Shown here piece after piece: positions 44,013 to 54,176 of a stretch of 64,000 bases of DNA. Every line of letters begins with the position of its first letter. The first letter of the stretch is position 1. Where the stretch lies: assembly GCF_036421915.1 (NCBI RefSeq), contig NZ_JAZGOM010000002.1. The stretch is one strand, 5' to 3'. A program made the position numbers and the translations under genes. The stretch comes from Georgenia_A wangjunii (GTDB lineage Bacteria > Actinomycetota > Actinomycetes > Actinomycetales > Actinomycetaceae). Below the pieces are notes generated by a model that saw only the letters and a program-made list of their open reading frames with translations, had not been told where the DNA came from and ran no database searches.

Positions 44013-45005
44013 TCACCCGGCCCGCTCGCCGACGTCGCCGAGGAAGCCCTCGAAGGCGTCGCGGTAGGCCGCGGCGAGGCGCAGGGGGTCGTGGCGGGGG
44101 GTGCCGTCACCGGCCCCCACCTGGCGCAGGAGCAGGGACGCGCCGCTCTCGCGGGCGGCCTCGGCGAGGGCGTCGATGTCGTCGACGGCGCCCGGGTCCG
44201 CGATGACGATGTCGAGGCGGAAGTCGGGTGCGTGGGCGCGCAGGGTCCGCAGGTGGTCGGCGGCGCTCATGCCGTCCGTCTCCCCCACCTGGGCGGAGAG
44301 GTTGAGGGTGAGGGCGCGCCGTGCGCCGGTCTCGTGGAGGGCGAGCGCGAGGTCCGGCACGAGGAGGTGCGGGATGACGGACGTGAACCAGGACCCCGGG
44401 CCGAGGACCACCCAGTCGGCGGCGCGGACCGCCTCGACGGCCTCCGCGCACGCCGGCGGGTCCTCCGGCAGCACGCGGACGTGCTCGATGCGGCCGCTCG
44501 TCACGGCCACGCGCGACTGCCCGCGCACGACCCGCGGCGCCTCGCTGTCGTCGCGCCGCACGGTCGCCTCGATGTCGAGCGGCACCGAGGCCATGGGGAG
44601 CACCCGGCCGCGCGCACCGAGGAGCCGGCCCACCCAGTCGAGGCCGGCGACCTCGCTGCCGAGGATGTCCCACAGCGCGACGATGAGGAGGTTGCCCACC
44701 GCGTGCGAGTCGAGCGGCCCGCTCGAGCTGTACCGGTGCTGGAGCACGTCGCGCCACGTCAGGCCCCACTCGGAGTCGTCGCACAGCGCCGCGAGGGCCA
44801 TGCGCAGGTCCCCCGGGGGGAGCATGCCGAGCTCCTTGCGCAGGCGCCCCGACGAGCCGCCGTCGTCGGCGACCGTGACGACGGCGGTGAGGTCGCCCGA
44901 GACGTGCCGGAGCGCGCCGAGGGTCGCGGAGAGGCCGTGGCCGCCCCCGAGCGCGACGACCTTGGTCCGCTCGGGCCGGGCGGGCCACGCGTCGGGGGTG
45001 CTCAC
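44013..45005 (-). CDS. yvcK: YvcK/CofD-like protein (gluconeogenesis factor)
   Basis: A 330-residue nucleotide-sugar-binding protein of the CofD-like family. VVALGGGHGLSATLGAL, VTVADDGGSSGRLR and PPGDLRMALAAL are diagnostic, with DSHAVGNLLIVALWD. In B. subtilis and mycobacteria YvcK/CuvA is needed for growth on gluconeogenic carbon and for cell-wall placement, and binds UDP-sugars. GTG start overlaps the rapZ stop by 4 nt. It sits between rapZ and whiA. Confidence 0.93.
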   Translation of the reverse strand: MSTPDAWPARPERTKVVALGGGHGLSATLGALRHVSGDLTAVVTVADDGGSSGRLRKELGMLPPGDLRMALAALCDDSEWGLTWRDVLQHRYSSSGPLDSHAVGNLLIVALWDILGSEVAGLDWVGRLLGARGRVLPMASVPLDIEATVRRDDSEAPRVVRGQSRVAVTSGRIEHVRVLPEDPPACAEAVEAVRAADWVVLGPGSWFTSVIPHLLVPDLALALHETGARRALTLNLSAQVGETDGMSAADHLRTLRAHAPDFRLDIVIADPGAVDDIDALAEAARESGASLLLRQVGAGDGTPRHDPLRLAAAYRDAFEGFLGDVGERAG

Positions 45006-45991
45006 TCTCGGCCCACGTCCCGGTGGAGGGTGCGCACCCGCTGGCCGCGCTCGCGCAGCCGCTCGGCGATGGCCTCGGTCATCGCGACGGACCGGTGCCG
45101 TCCACCCGTGCAGCCGACGGCGATCGTCACGTAGGGCTTGAGCTCGGAGACGTAGCCGTCGAGGACCGGCGCGATCGCCTCGACGTAGCGGTCGGCGAAC
45201 TCCCGCGCGCCCGGCTGGTCGAGGACGTACTCGCTCACAGGCGCGTCCTGGCCGGTGAGGTGGCGCAGCTCGCTCACCCAGTACGGGTTCTGGAGGAACC
45301 GGACGTCGACGACGTGGTCCGCGTCGAGCGGCAGCCCGTACTTGAACCCGAACGAGACGATGGAGAGCTGGATCGGCCGCTCGCCCTCGTCCGCCACCCG
45401 TTCGCGCACCATGCGGGCGAGGTCGTGGACATTGAGCTCCGTGGTGTCGATGAGGACGTCGGCGCGCGTGCGCAGGTCCGCGAGGAGGGCGCGCTCGGCG
45501 GCGATGCCGTCCATGATGCGCCCGCCGCCCTGGAGCGGGTGCGCGCGGCGGACCTGCTCGAACCGGCGCACGAGCTCGGCGTCGGACGCGTCGAGGAAGA
45601 CGATCCGGTAGTCGGTGCCCTGCGCGCGCAGCTCGTCGAGGACGGAGACGAGGTCGCTGAAGAAGTCCCCGCTGCGGACGTCGACGACGGCGGCGAGCCG
45701 GTGCACGGCGCCGGCCGCCGCGGTCATCATGCGGGCGAGGGCGCCGAGCATGCGCGGCGGGAGGTTGTCGACGACGAACCAGTCGAGGTCCTCCAGCGCC
45801 GTGGCCGTGCGGGTGCGCCCGGCGCCGGACATGCCCGTGATGATGAGCAGCTCGCGGCGCTCGTTGTGCGGCAGGCGCGCGTCCGCGTCGAGGGCGGGGA
45901 TCCCGTCGGGGACGGTCGCGGGGGTCGCCGGGTCGCGCGGGTCACGGTCCGCGGCTGGGGTGGTGGGGGGCTCGGCCGCGTCGGTGTTCAC
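45002..45991 (-). CDS. rapZ: RapZ/YvcJ-family nucleotide-binding protein
   Basis: A 329-residue P-loop protein. GMSGAGRT at 53-60 has Arg where the Walker lysine normally stands; this is seen in other actinobacterial members. FVVDNLPPRML, FLDASDAELVRRFEQVRRAHPL and the C-terminal GCTGGRHRSVAMTE are family marks. In E. coli RapZ guides RNase E to GlmZ; that RNA pathway is not known in actinobacteria, so the role here is open. An N-terminal Ala/Pro/Asp-rich tail of 45 residues precedes the domain. It starts 4 nt after uvrC. Confidence 0.92.
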   Translation of the reverse strand: MNTDAAEPPTTPAADRDPRDPATPATVPDGIPALDADARLPHNERRELLIITGMSGAGRTRTATALEDLDWFVVDNLPPRMLGALARMMTAAAGAVHRLAAVVDVRSGDFFSDLVSVLDELRAQGTDYRIVFLDASDAELVRRFEQVRRAHPLQGGGRIMDGIAAERALLADLRTRADVLIDTTELNVHDLARMVRERVADEGERPIQLSIVSFGFKYGLPLDADHVVDVRFLQNPYWVSELRHLTGQDAPVSEYVLDQPGAREFADRYVEAIAPVLDGYVSELKPYVTIAVGCTGGRHRSVAMTEAIAERLRERGQRVRTLHRDVGRE

Positions 45992-45995
45992 TCCC

Positions 45996-48212
45996 TCAGG
46001 ATGCCAGGTGGGCGGCGTCCGTGGCAGCGGAAGGGTCGGCGGCCTCGTCCGCCGAGGGGGCCGTCTCCCCCGTCGCCGGCGTGGCCGCGCTGGGCGTGGC
46101 CGCGCCGGGCGTGGCCGCGCTGGGCGTGGCCGCGCTGCCGGCGGCGGCGGCCTCGCCGCCCGCCGCCGTGCCGAGCGCGTCGACGACGGCCTGCGCCGTG
46201 CGGGGCCCGACGCCCTTGACGGCGGCGATCTCCTCGACGCTCGCCCGCCGCATCGCCTTGACCGAGCCGAACGCCTTGAGCAGCGCGGCGGCGCGGGTGG
46301 GGCCGAGGCCCGGGACGTCGTCGAGCACGGAGCGCGTCATCGCCTTGGAGCGGCGGCCCCGGTGGTGGCTGATGGCGAACCGGTGGGCCTCGTCGCGCAG
46401 GCGCTGGAGGAGGTAGAGGCCAGGGCTCGTCCGGGGCAGGACGACCGGGAAGTCGTCGCCGGGGAGCCACACCTCCTCGAGGCGCTTGGCGAGCCCGACG
46501 ACGGCGACGTCCTCGACCCCGAGCTCGTCGAGCGCGCGCTGGGCGGCCGCCACCTGCGGCTCGCCGCCGTCGACGACGACGAGGTGGGGCGGGTAGGCGA
46601 AGCGCGTGGGCCGGCCCGTCGCCGGGTCGACCGCGCCGGAGCGCACGGGGACGCCGTCCTCGTCGACCTCGACCTCGCTCGCGGGGACGCCGTCGGGCCC
46701 GAGCGAGAGGACGTCGGTGGCGCCGCCCGTGGGCGGGGCCTCACCGGGGCCGCCGAGGGCCTCGCGGTCGGCGCGGTAGTACCGGAAGCGCCGGGTGAGC
46801 ACCTCGCGCATCGCCTCGGTGTCGTCCCGTGCGCCGGTGCCGTCGGCGCCCCGGACGACGAACCGGCGGTACTCGCTCTTGCGCGGCAGCCCGTCCTCGA
46901 AGACGACCATCGAGCCGACCTGGTGGCTGCCCTGGATGTGGGAGATGTCGTAGCACTCGATCCGCAGGGGCGACTCGGGCAGGTCGAGCGCCTCCTGGAG
47001 GTCCGTCAGGGCCTGGCTGCGCGTCGTGAGGTCCCCGGCGCGGCGGGTCTTGTGCAGGACGAGCGCCTGCTCGGCGTTGCGGTGGACGGTCTCGGCGAGT
47101 GCGCGCTTGTCGCCCCGCTGGGGGACGCGGACGGCGACCTGGCCCCCGCGCAGGCCGCGGAGCCACTCGGTCATCTGCTCGGCGTCGGCGGGCAGGACGG
47201 GGACGAGAACCTCGCGCGGCACGGCCCCGGGGCTCGTCGAGTCCTCCGCGCGCACCGGGCCGCCGGCGGCGTCACCGGCGTCGCCGTAGACCTGGAGGAG
47301 GAGCCGCTCGACGAGCTCGGCGTCGGTCAGCTCCTCGACCTTCTCGACGATCCACCCGCGCTGGCCGCGGACGCGCCCCCCGCGGACGTGGAAGACCTGG
47401 ACGGACGCCTCGAGCTCGTCGGCGGCCATGGCGAAGATGTCCGCGTCCGTCCCGTCGGCGAGGACGACGGCGTTCTTCTCGACGACGCGGCGCAGCGCAC
47501 CGAGGTCGTCGCGCAGGCGGGCGGCCCGCTCGAAGTCGAGCTCGCTCGCCGCCTCCTTCATCTCGCGCTCGAGGCGGCGGACAAAGATCCCGGTGTCCCC
47601 GGCCATGAATGCGCAGAAGTCCTCGGCGAGCTCGCGGTGGTCCTCGATGCTCACCCGGCCCACGCACGGCGCGGCGCACTTGTCGATGTAGCCGAGGAGG
47701 CAGGGGCGCCCGGACCGCTCGGCGCGGCGGTAGACGCCGGCGGAGCACGTGCGCACGGGGAAGACCCGCAGGAGGAGGTCGACCGTCTCCCGGATCGCCC
47801 ACGCGTGGGAGTAGGGGCCGAAGTACCGCGTGCCCTTGCGCTTGGCGCCGCGCATGACCTGGACGCGCGGGACGTCCTCCCCCATCGTCACGGCGAGGAA
47901 GGGGTAGGACTTGTCGTCGCGGTACTTGACGTTGAACCGCGGGTCGAACTCCTTGATCCACGAGTACTCGAGGGCGAGGGACTCGACCTCCGTGCCGACG
48001 ACCGTCCACTCGACCGACGCCGCCGTCGTCACCATCTGCTGGGTGCGCGGGTGGAGGTTGGCGATGTCCTGGAAGTAGCTCGACAGGCGCGACCGCAGGC
48101 TCTTGGCCTTGCCGACGTAGATGACCCTGCCGTGGGAGTCGCGGAACCGGTAGACACCCGGGGAGTCCGGGATCTCGCCGGGCCGCGGGCGGTACGTGGA
48201 CGGGTCGGCCAT
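45996..48212 (-). CDS. uvrC: Excinuclease ABC subunit C
   Basis: A 738-residue nuclease of nucleotide-excision repair making both incisions. The GIY-YIG domain is at 15-60 (GVYRFRDSHGRVIYVGKAKS), then a Cys-rich region (CSAGVYRRAERSGRPCLLGY), the UVR motif (SELDFERAARLRDDL), the RNase-H-like domain (IECYDISHIQGSHQVGSMVV, VVVDGGEPQVAAAQ) and helix-hairpin-helix (DDVPGLGPTRAAALLKAFGS). The last 50 residues are a Ser/Ala/Thr/Pro tail built of SAATP units, encoded by 15-bp repeats at about 46077-46140; this is unusual. It heads the uvrC-rapZ-yvcK-whiA block. Confidence 0.96.
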   Translation of the reverse strand: MADPSTYRPRPGEIPDSPGVYRFRDSHGRVIYVGKAKSLRSRLSSYFQDIANLHPRTQQMVTTAASVEWTVVGTEVESLALEYSWIKEFDPRFNVKYRDDKSYPFLAVTMGEDVPRVQVMRGAKRKGTRYFGPYSHAWAIRETVDLLLRVFPVRTCSAGVYRRAERSGRPCLLGYIDKCAAPCVGRVSIEDHRELAEDFCAFMAGDTGIFVRRLEREMKEAASELDFERAARLRDDLGALRRVVEKNAVVLADGTDADIFAMAADELEASVQVFHVRGGRVRGQRGWIVEKVEELTDAELVERLLLQVYGDAGDAAGGPVRAEDSTSPGAVPREVLVPVLPADAEQMTEWLRGLRGGQVAVRVPQRGDKRALAETVHRNAEQALVLHKTRRAGDLTTRSQALTDLQEALDLPESPLRIECYDISHIQGSHQVGSMVVFEDGLPRKSEYRRFVVRGADGTGARDDTEAMREVLTRRFRYYRADREALGGPGEAPPTGGATDVLSLGPDGVPASEVEVDEDGVPVRSGAVDPATGRPTRFAYPPHLVVVDGGEPQVAAAQRALDELGVEDVAVVGLAKRLEEVWLPGDDFPVVLPRTSPGLYLLQRLRDEAHRFAISHHRGRRSKAMTRSVLDDVPGLGPTRAAALLKAFGSVKAMRRASVEEIAAVKGVGPRTAQAVVDALGTAAGGEAAAAGSAATPSAATPGAATPSAATPATGETAPSADEAADPSAATDAAHLAS

Positions 48213-48320
48213 GGCCTCGAGCCTATGTCAACGCACCCGCACCTCAGCGCGCTGGGGGCGCGGTCGCCGGCTGGGCCGGGCACCGCCCGGGGACGGCGTC
48301 GCGCAGGACGTCAGGACGGC

Positions 48321-48422
48321 ATGGCCGCCGGGCGAGCGACGCGTGAGGCCCGCCGTCAGGCAGGTGTGGCCGCCGGGCGAGCGACGCGGCGAGGCCCGCC
48401 GTCAAGAAGGTGTGGCCGCCGG
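48321..48422. repeat. 45/46-bp tandem repeat across the OsmC-gene stop
   Basis: Units begin at 48321, 48366 and (partial) 48412 with GTGGCCGCCGGG or ATGGCCGCCGGG. The second unit contains the OsmC stop codon and the first, outside the gene, holds an equivalent stop position. Confidence 0.85.
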
Positions 48423-48899
48423 GACCGGCTGCGGGGCGGTGGGCACCGGCTCGACCCGCACGGGGAAGTTGACCGAGCGGGCGATGTGGTTGTGCTCACG
48501 CGCGGCGCGGTGGAGCCGGGCGGCCGCCTCGACGCTCAGCGGCTCGGCGTACGTCACGCGCGGGCGCAGGACGATCTCGACGAAGGGGCCGGACCCCCCG
48601 GACTCGACGCGGACGGTCCCGACGACGTGGTCGACGTAGGACGTGACGACGACGCCCTCCTTCGCGGCCGTACGCAGGAACCACAGCATCTGGGACTGAG
48701 AGATGGAGCCGACGAACAGCTCCTCGACGCGGTACCGGCTGACGTCGGAGCGCACGCGCAGGTCCGACGTCGCGAGGATGGTCGGCTTTCCCTCCGCCCG
48801 GACCTCGTGGTCGCGCGAGTACGCGGTGTAGCTGGCCGTGCCGCGCTCGTCGGCGCCCGTCCAGTCGACCGTGACGTTGTACGTGTGGAGTCCGCCCAT
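48402..48899 (-). CDS. OsmC-family protein lacking both catalytic cysteines
   Basis: A 165-residue OsmC-fold protein. VEELFVGSISQSQMLWFL and AAREHNHIARSVNFPV align with the two active-site regions of OsmC/Ohr peroxidases. The peroxidatic Cys position is Ser69 and the resolving Cys position is Asn137. Thiol peroxidase activity is therefore unlikely; it may bind a ligand or act otherwise. It stands alone between uvrC and uvrA on the minus strand, with repeats at its 3' end. Confidence 0.85.
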   Translation of the reverse strand: MGGLHTYNVTVDWTGADERGTASYTAYSRDHEVRAEGKPTILATSDLRVRSDVSRYRVEELFVGSISQSQMLWFLRTAAKEGVVVTSYVDHVVGTVRVESGGSGPFVEIVLRPRVTYAEPLSVEAAARLHRAAREHNHIARSVNFPVRVEPVPTAPQPVPAATPS

Positions 48900-49000
48900 G
48901 ACGACAACCTAGCCACGACCGACCCGGTGAGCGAGGGCTTTGACCGATCCGGGACGAGCGGGTCCGGAGGCGACGAGGGCGAGCGACGTCCGCGCGGGGC

Positions 49001-51898
<2,898 letters not shown>

Positions 51899-51927
51899 CC
51901 AGCGATGATAGGCGTCCGCGCCCGTGG

Positions 51928-51943
51928 TCGCACGGGTGTTCGA
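51928..51943 (-). promoter_or_regulatory. LexA-like box upstream of uvrA
   Basis: TCGCAC-GGGT-GTTCGA matches the actinobacterial LexA consensus (TCGAAC-N4-GTTCGA) at 11 of 12 fixed positions and lies 29 nt before the uvrA start. It is also upstream of the plus-strand MBL gene, so both could be affected. Confidence 0.65.
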
Positions 51944-51990
51944 CGCCACACGGGGGGCGTGGCGGGCGCATGCGGCGGAGATACTGGGGC

Positions 51991-52674
51991 ATGACCACTC
52001 CCCCTGTCGCGCATGTCACACCCGGCGGCCCGGCGTTGCGCCTCGACGTGGGCGGGCTCGTCCTGCACAAGCAGAGCGTCTCGGCCATGGACAACAGCTG
52101 CTACGTCCTCACGGCGCCCGACGGCGCGCAGCTGCTCGTCGACGCCGCCGACGACGCGCCGCGCCTCCTCGCGCTCCTCGCGCAGGCGCGTGGCGAGGCG
52201 GGCGGGGCTCGCCTCACCGTCGTCACGACGCACAGCCACTGGGACCACCACCGGGCGCTGCCCGACGTCGTCGCCGCGACCGGCGCCCTCGTCCTTGCCG
52301 GCGCCGACGACGCCGACGCCCTGCCGGTCCCCGTCGACGTGCGGCTCGCGCACGGGGACCGGGTGCCGCTCGGCGAGCACGTGCTTGACGTCGTCGCCCT
52401 GCGCGGGCACACGCCCGGCTCGGTCGCCCTCGCGTGGGCCGAGTCCGGGACGCACGCCGGGCGGGTCCACCTCTTCACCGGCGACTCGCTGTTCCCGGGT
52501 GGCCCGGGCAAGACGCCCGACGCGGCAGCGTTCGCCTCGCTCATGGACGACCTCGAGGAGCGGGTCTTCGCCCGCTACCCCGACGGCACGGTGGTCCACC
52601 CCGGCCACGGCGACGCGACGACGCTGGGCGCCGAACGGCCGCACCTGGCCGAGTGGCGCGCCCGCGGCTGGTAG
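51991..52674 (+). CDS. MBL-fold metallo-hydrolase
   Basis: A 227-residue metallo-beta-lactamase-fold hydrolase with THSHWDHH (metal ligands at about 81-87), LRGHTPGSVALAW, FTGDSLFPGGPGKTPD and VVHPGHGDATTLG. These fit a glyoxalase-II-like hydrolase, close to the group acting on thioesters or S-glutathione/mycothiol conjugates; substrate not determinable. ATG 51991 is chosen; ATG 51970 is in frame but shows a poorer context. It is divergent from uvrA and convergent with terC. Confidence 0.88.
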   Translation: MTTPPVAHVTPGGPALRLDVGGLVLHKQSVSAMDNSCYVLTAPDGAQLLVDAADDAPRLLALLAQARGEAGGARLTVVTTHSHWDHHRALPDVVAATGALVLAGADDADALPVPVDVRLAHGDRVPLGEHVLDVVALRGHTPGSVALAWAESGTHAGRVHLFTGDSLFPGGPGKTPDAAAFASLMDDLEERVFARYPDGTVVHPGHGDATTLGAERPHLAEWRARGW

Positions 52675-52748
52675 GCGGCGCACCGCGTCGGACGACGCAG
52701 GCGGCCGGTCTCGCCGGACATCGCAGGCGGCCGCCCACTCCGGACGAC

Positions 52749-52780
52749 GCAGGGGCCGGCCGAGATCGGCCGGCCCCTGC
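52749..52780. terminator. Bidirectional hairpin between the MBL gene and terC
   Basis: A perfect 13-bp stem (GCAGGGGCCGGCC and complement) with loop GAGATC. It follows three GGACGACGCAGG-type units at about 27-bp spacing, and serves both convergent genes. Confidence 0.85.
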
Positions 52781-52804
52781 GGGTGCGGGTCGCAGGAGCG
52801 GCGA

Positions 52805-53842
52805 TCAGACGCCGTCGACGTCGCGCGGCTTCGTCACGGCGTGGGGCTCCGCGGCAGCCAGGCGGGCGGTCTTGCGGTTGCGGGCCACGCTGGCGACGAC
52901 GGTGATGGCGAGCACGCCGACGATCCACAGCAGCGAGACGACGATCCCCGGCTCGGGCAGGCCGTGCCACTCCTCGCCGCCGTTGATGAAGGGCAGCTCG
53001 TTCGTGTGGAGGGCGTGGATGAGGAGCTTGACGCCGATGAAGCCGAGGATGGCGGCGAGGCCGTAGTGGAGGTAGACGAGCTTGTCGAGCAGGCCGTCGA
53101 CGAGGAAGTAGAGCTGGCGCAGACCGAGCAGCGAGAACGCGTTCGCCGCGAAGACGAGGTAGGGCTCGCGGGTGAGGCCGAAGATGGCGGGGATCGAGTC
53201 GACGGCGAAGAGGATGTCGGCGCTGCCGATGGCGACGATGGCGAGCAGCATCGGGGTGATCATGCGCTTGCCGTTGACCTTCGTCAGCAGCTTGCCGCCG
53301 ACGAACCCGTCGGTCACGGGCACGATGCGGCGCACGAACCGGACGAAGCCGTTCTCCTTGTACTCCTCGTGCTCCTCCGGCTTCTCGACGCCCTGCCGCG
53401 CCTGGCTGATCGCCGTGTAGAGGAGGAACGCGCCGAAGAGGTAGAACACCCACGAGAAGTTGTCGATCGCCGCGGAGCCGAGGGCGATGAAGACGCCGCG
53501 GAGCACGATCGCGATGATGATGCCGGCGAGCAGGACCTCCTGCTGGTACTTCCGCGGGATGCGGAACGCCGCGATGATGATGACGAAGACGAAGAGGTTG
53601 TCGACCGAGAGCGACTTCTCGGTGACGTACCCGGCGAAGTACTCACCGCCGTAGACCGGGCCCCAGATCGCCCACACGATGACGCCGAACACGAGCGCCA
53701 TGGCGACGTACGCGACGGACCACCACGTCGCTTCCTTGAGCGTGGGGGCGTGCGGAGTCTTGACGTGGCCGATGATGTCGACCGCGATCATCGTGACGAT
53801 GACGGCCGCCAGGATGGCCCAGGCGATGAGATGGACGTCCAC
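52805..53842 (-). CDS. TerC-family integral membrane protein (Alx/MeeY-type)
   Basis: A 345-residue protein with eight or nine membrane segments. TerC marks are SLSVDNLFVFVIIIAAFRIP (acidic residue in a helix), GSADILFAVDSIPAIFGLTR and ANAFSLLGLRQLYFLVDGLL. Members with a yybP-ykoY riboswitch are linked to manganese export and metalation of exported proteins; the historic tellurite label is weak evidence. GTG at 53842 has GGAGG 5 nt upstream, and that site is embedded in a riboswitch expression platform. Confidence 0.92.
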   Translation of the reverse strand: MDVHLIAWAILAAVIVTMIAVDIIGHVKTPHAPTLKEATWWSVAYVAMALVFGVIVWAIWGPVYGGEYFAGYVTEKSLSVDNLFVFVIIIAAFRIPRKYQQEVLLAGIIIAIVLRGVFIALGSAAIDNFSWVFYLFGAFLLYTAISQARQGVEKPEEHEEYKENGFVRFVRRIVPVTDGFVGGKLLTKVNGKRMITPMLLAIVAIGSADILFAVDSIPAIFGLTREPYLVFAANAFSLLGLRQLYFLVDGLLDKLVYLHYGLAAILGFIGVKLLIHALHTNELPFINGGEEWHGLPEPGIVVSLLWIVGVLAITVVASVARNRKTARLAAAEPHAVTKPRDVDGV

Positions 53843-53847
53843 GGATT

Positions 53848-54009
53848 CCTCCGGTATCTAGGGGCAGGTACCGGAGGTCTCTTCCGCCCTGGCGCACCGG
53901 CGCGCCGCCCGGCAGAGCGGGGCGAGCTGGTGGCCCGGACCGGTGGCACCGAGCTGGCTCGCGCCGGCCGTGATGACGACACCACCGTGTGGGGAATACT
54001 CCCCTCCGG
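53848..54009 (-). promoter_or_regulatory. yybP-ykoY (Mn2+) riboswitch controlling terC
   Basis: On the minus strand the leader begins CCGGAGGGGAGTA (54009-53997) and ends AGAGACCTCCGG (about 53882-53871). These are the two conserved aptamer strands of the yybP-ykoY class (GGGGAGTA and AGACC), and CCGGAGG pairs with CCTCCGG as P1. The P1 3' strand can instead pair with TACCGGAGG (53856-53848), which contains the terC ribosome binding site; the alternative 9-bp hairpin has a 12-nt loop. Ligand binding would favour P1 and free the ribosome binding site (ON switch). A -10-like TAATGT at 54021-54016 fits a transcription start at the aptamer. Confidence 0.85.
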
Positions 54010-54176
54010 CGCGACACATTACGGCACTTTCCGCCCCCCACGCGCGCTGCTCGAGGGGCGCCCCGGACGGCGTCGTCCCCGCCGGCCGGACGCCGGTGGT
54101 TCCCCTGAGGGCTCCGCGGACGAGATCCGTTCGCGATTCGCGCGGGCACGGCGACTGCCGGGGGCAGGATGGCCGT

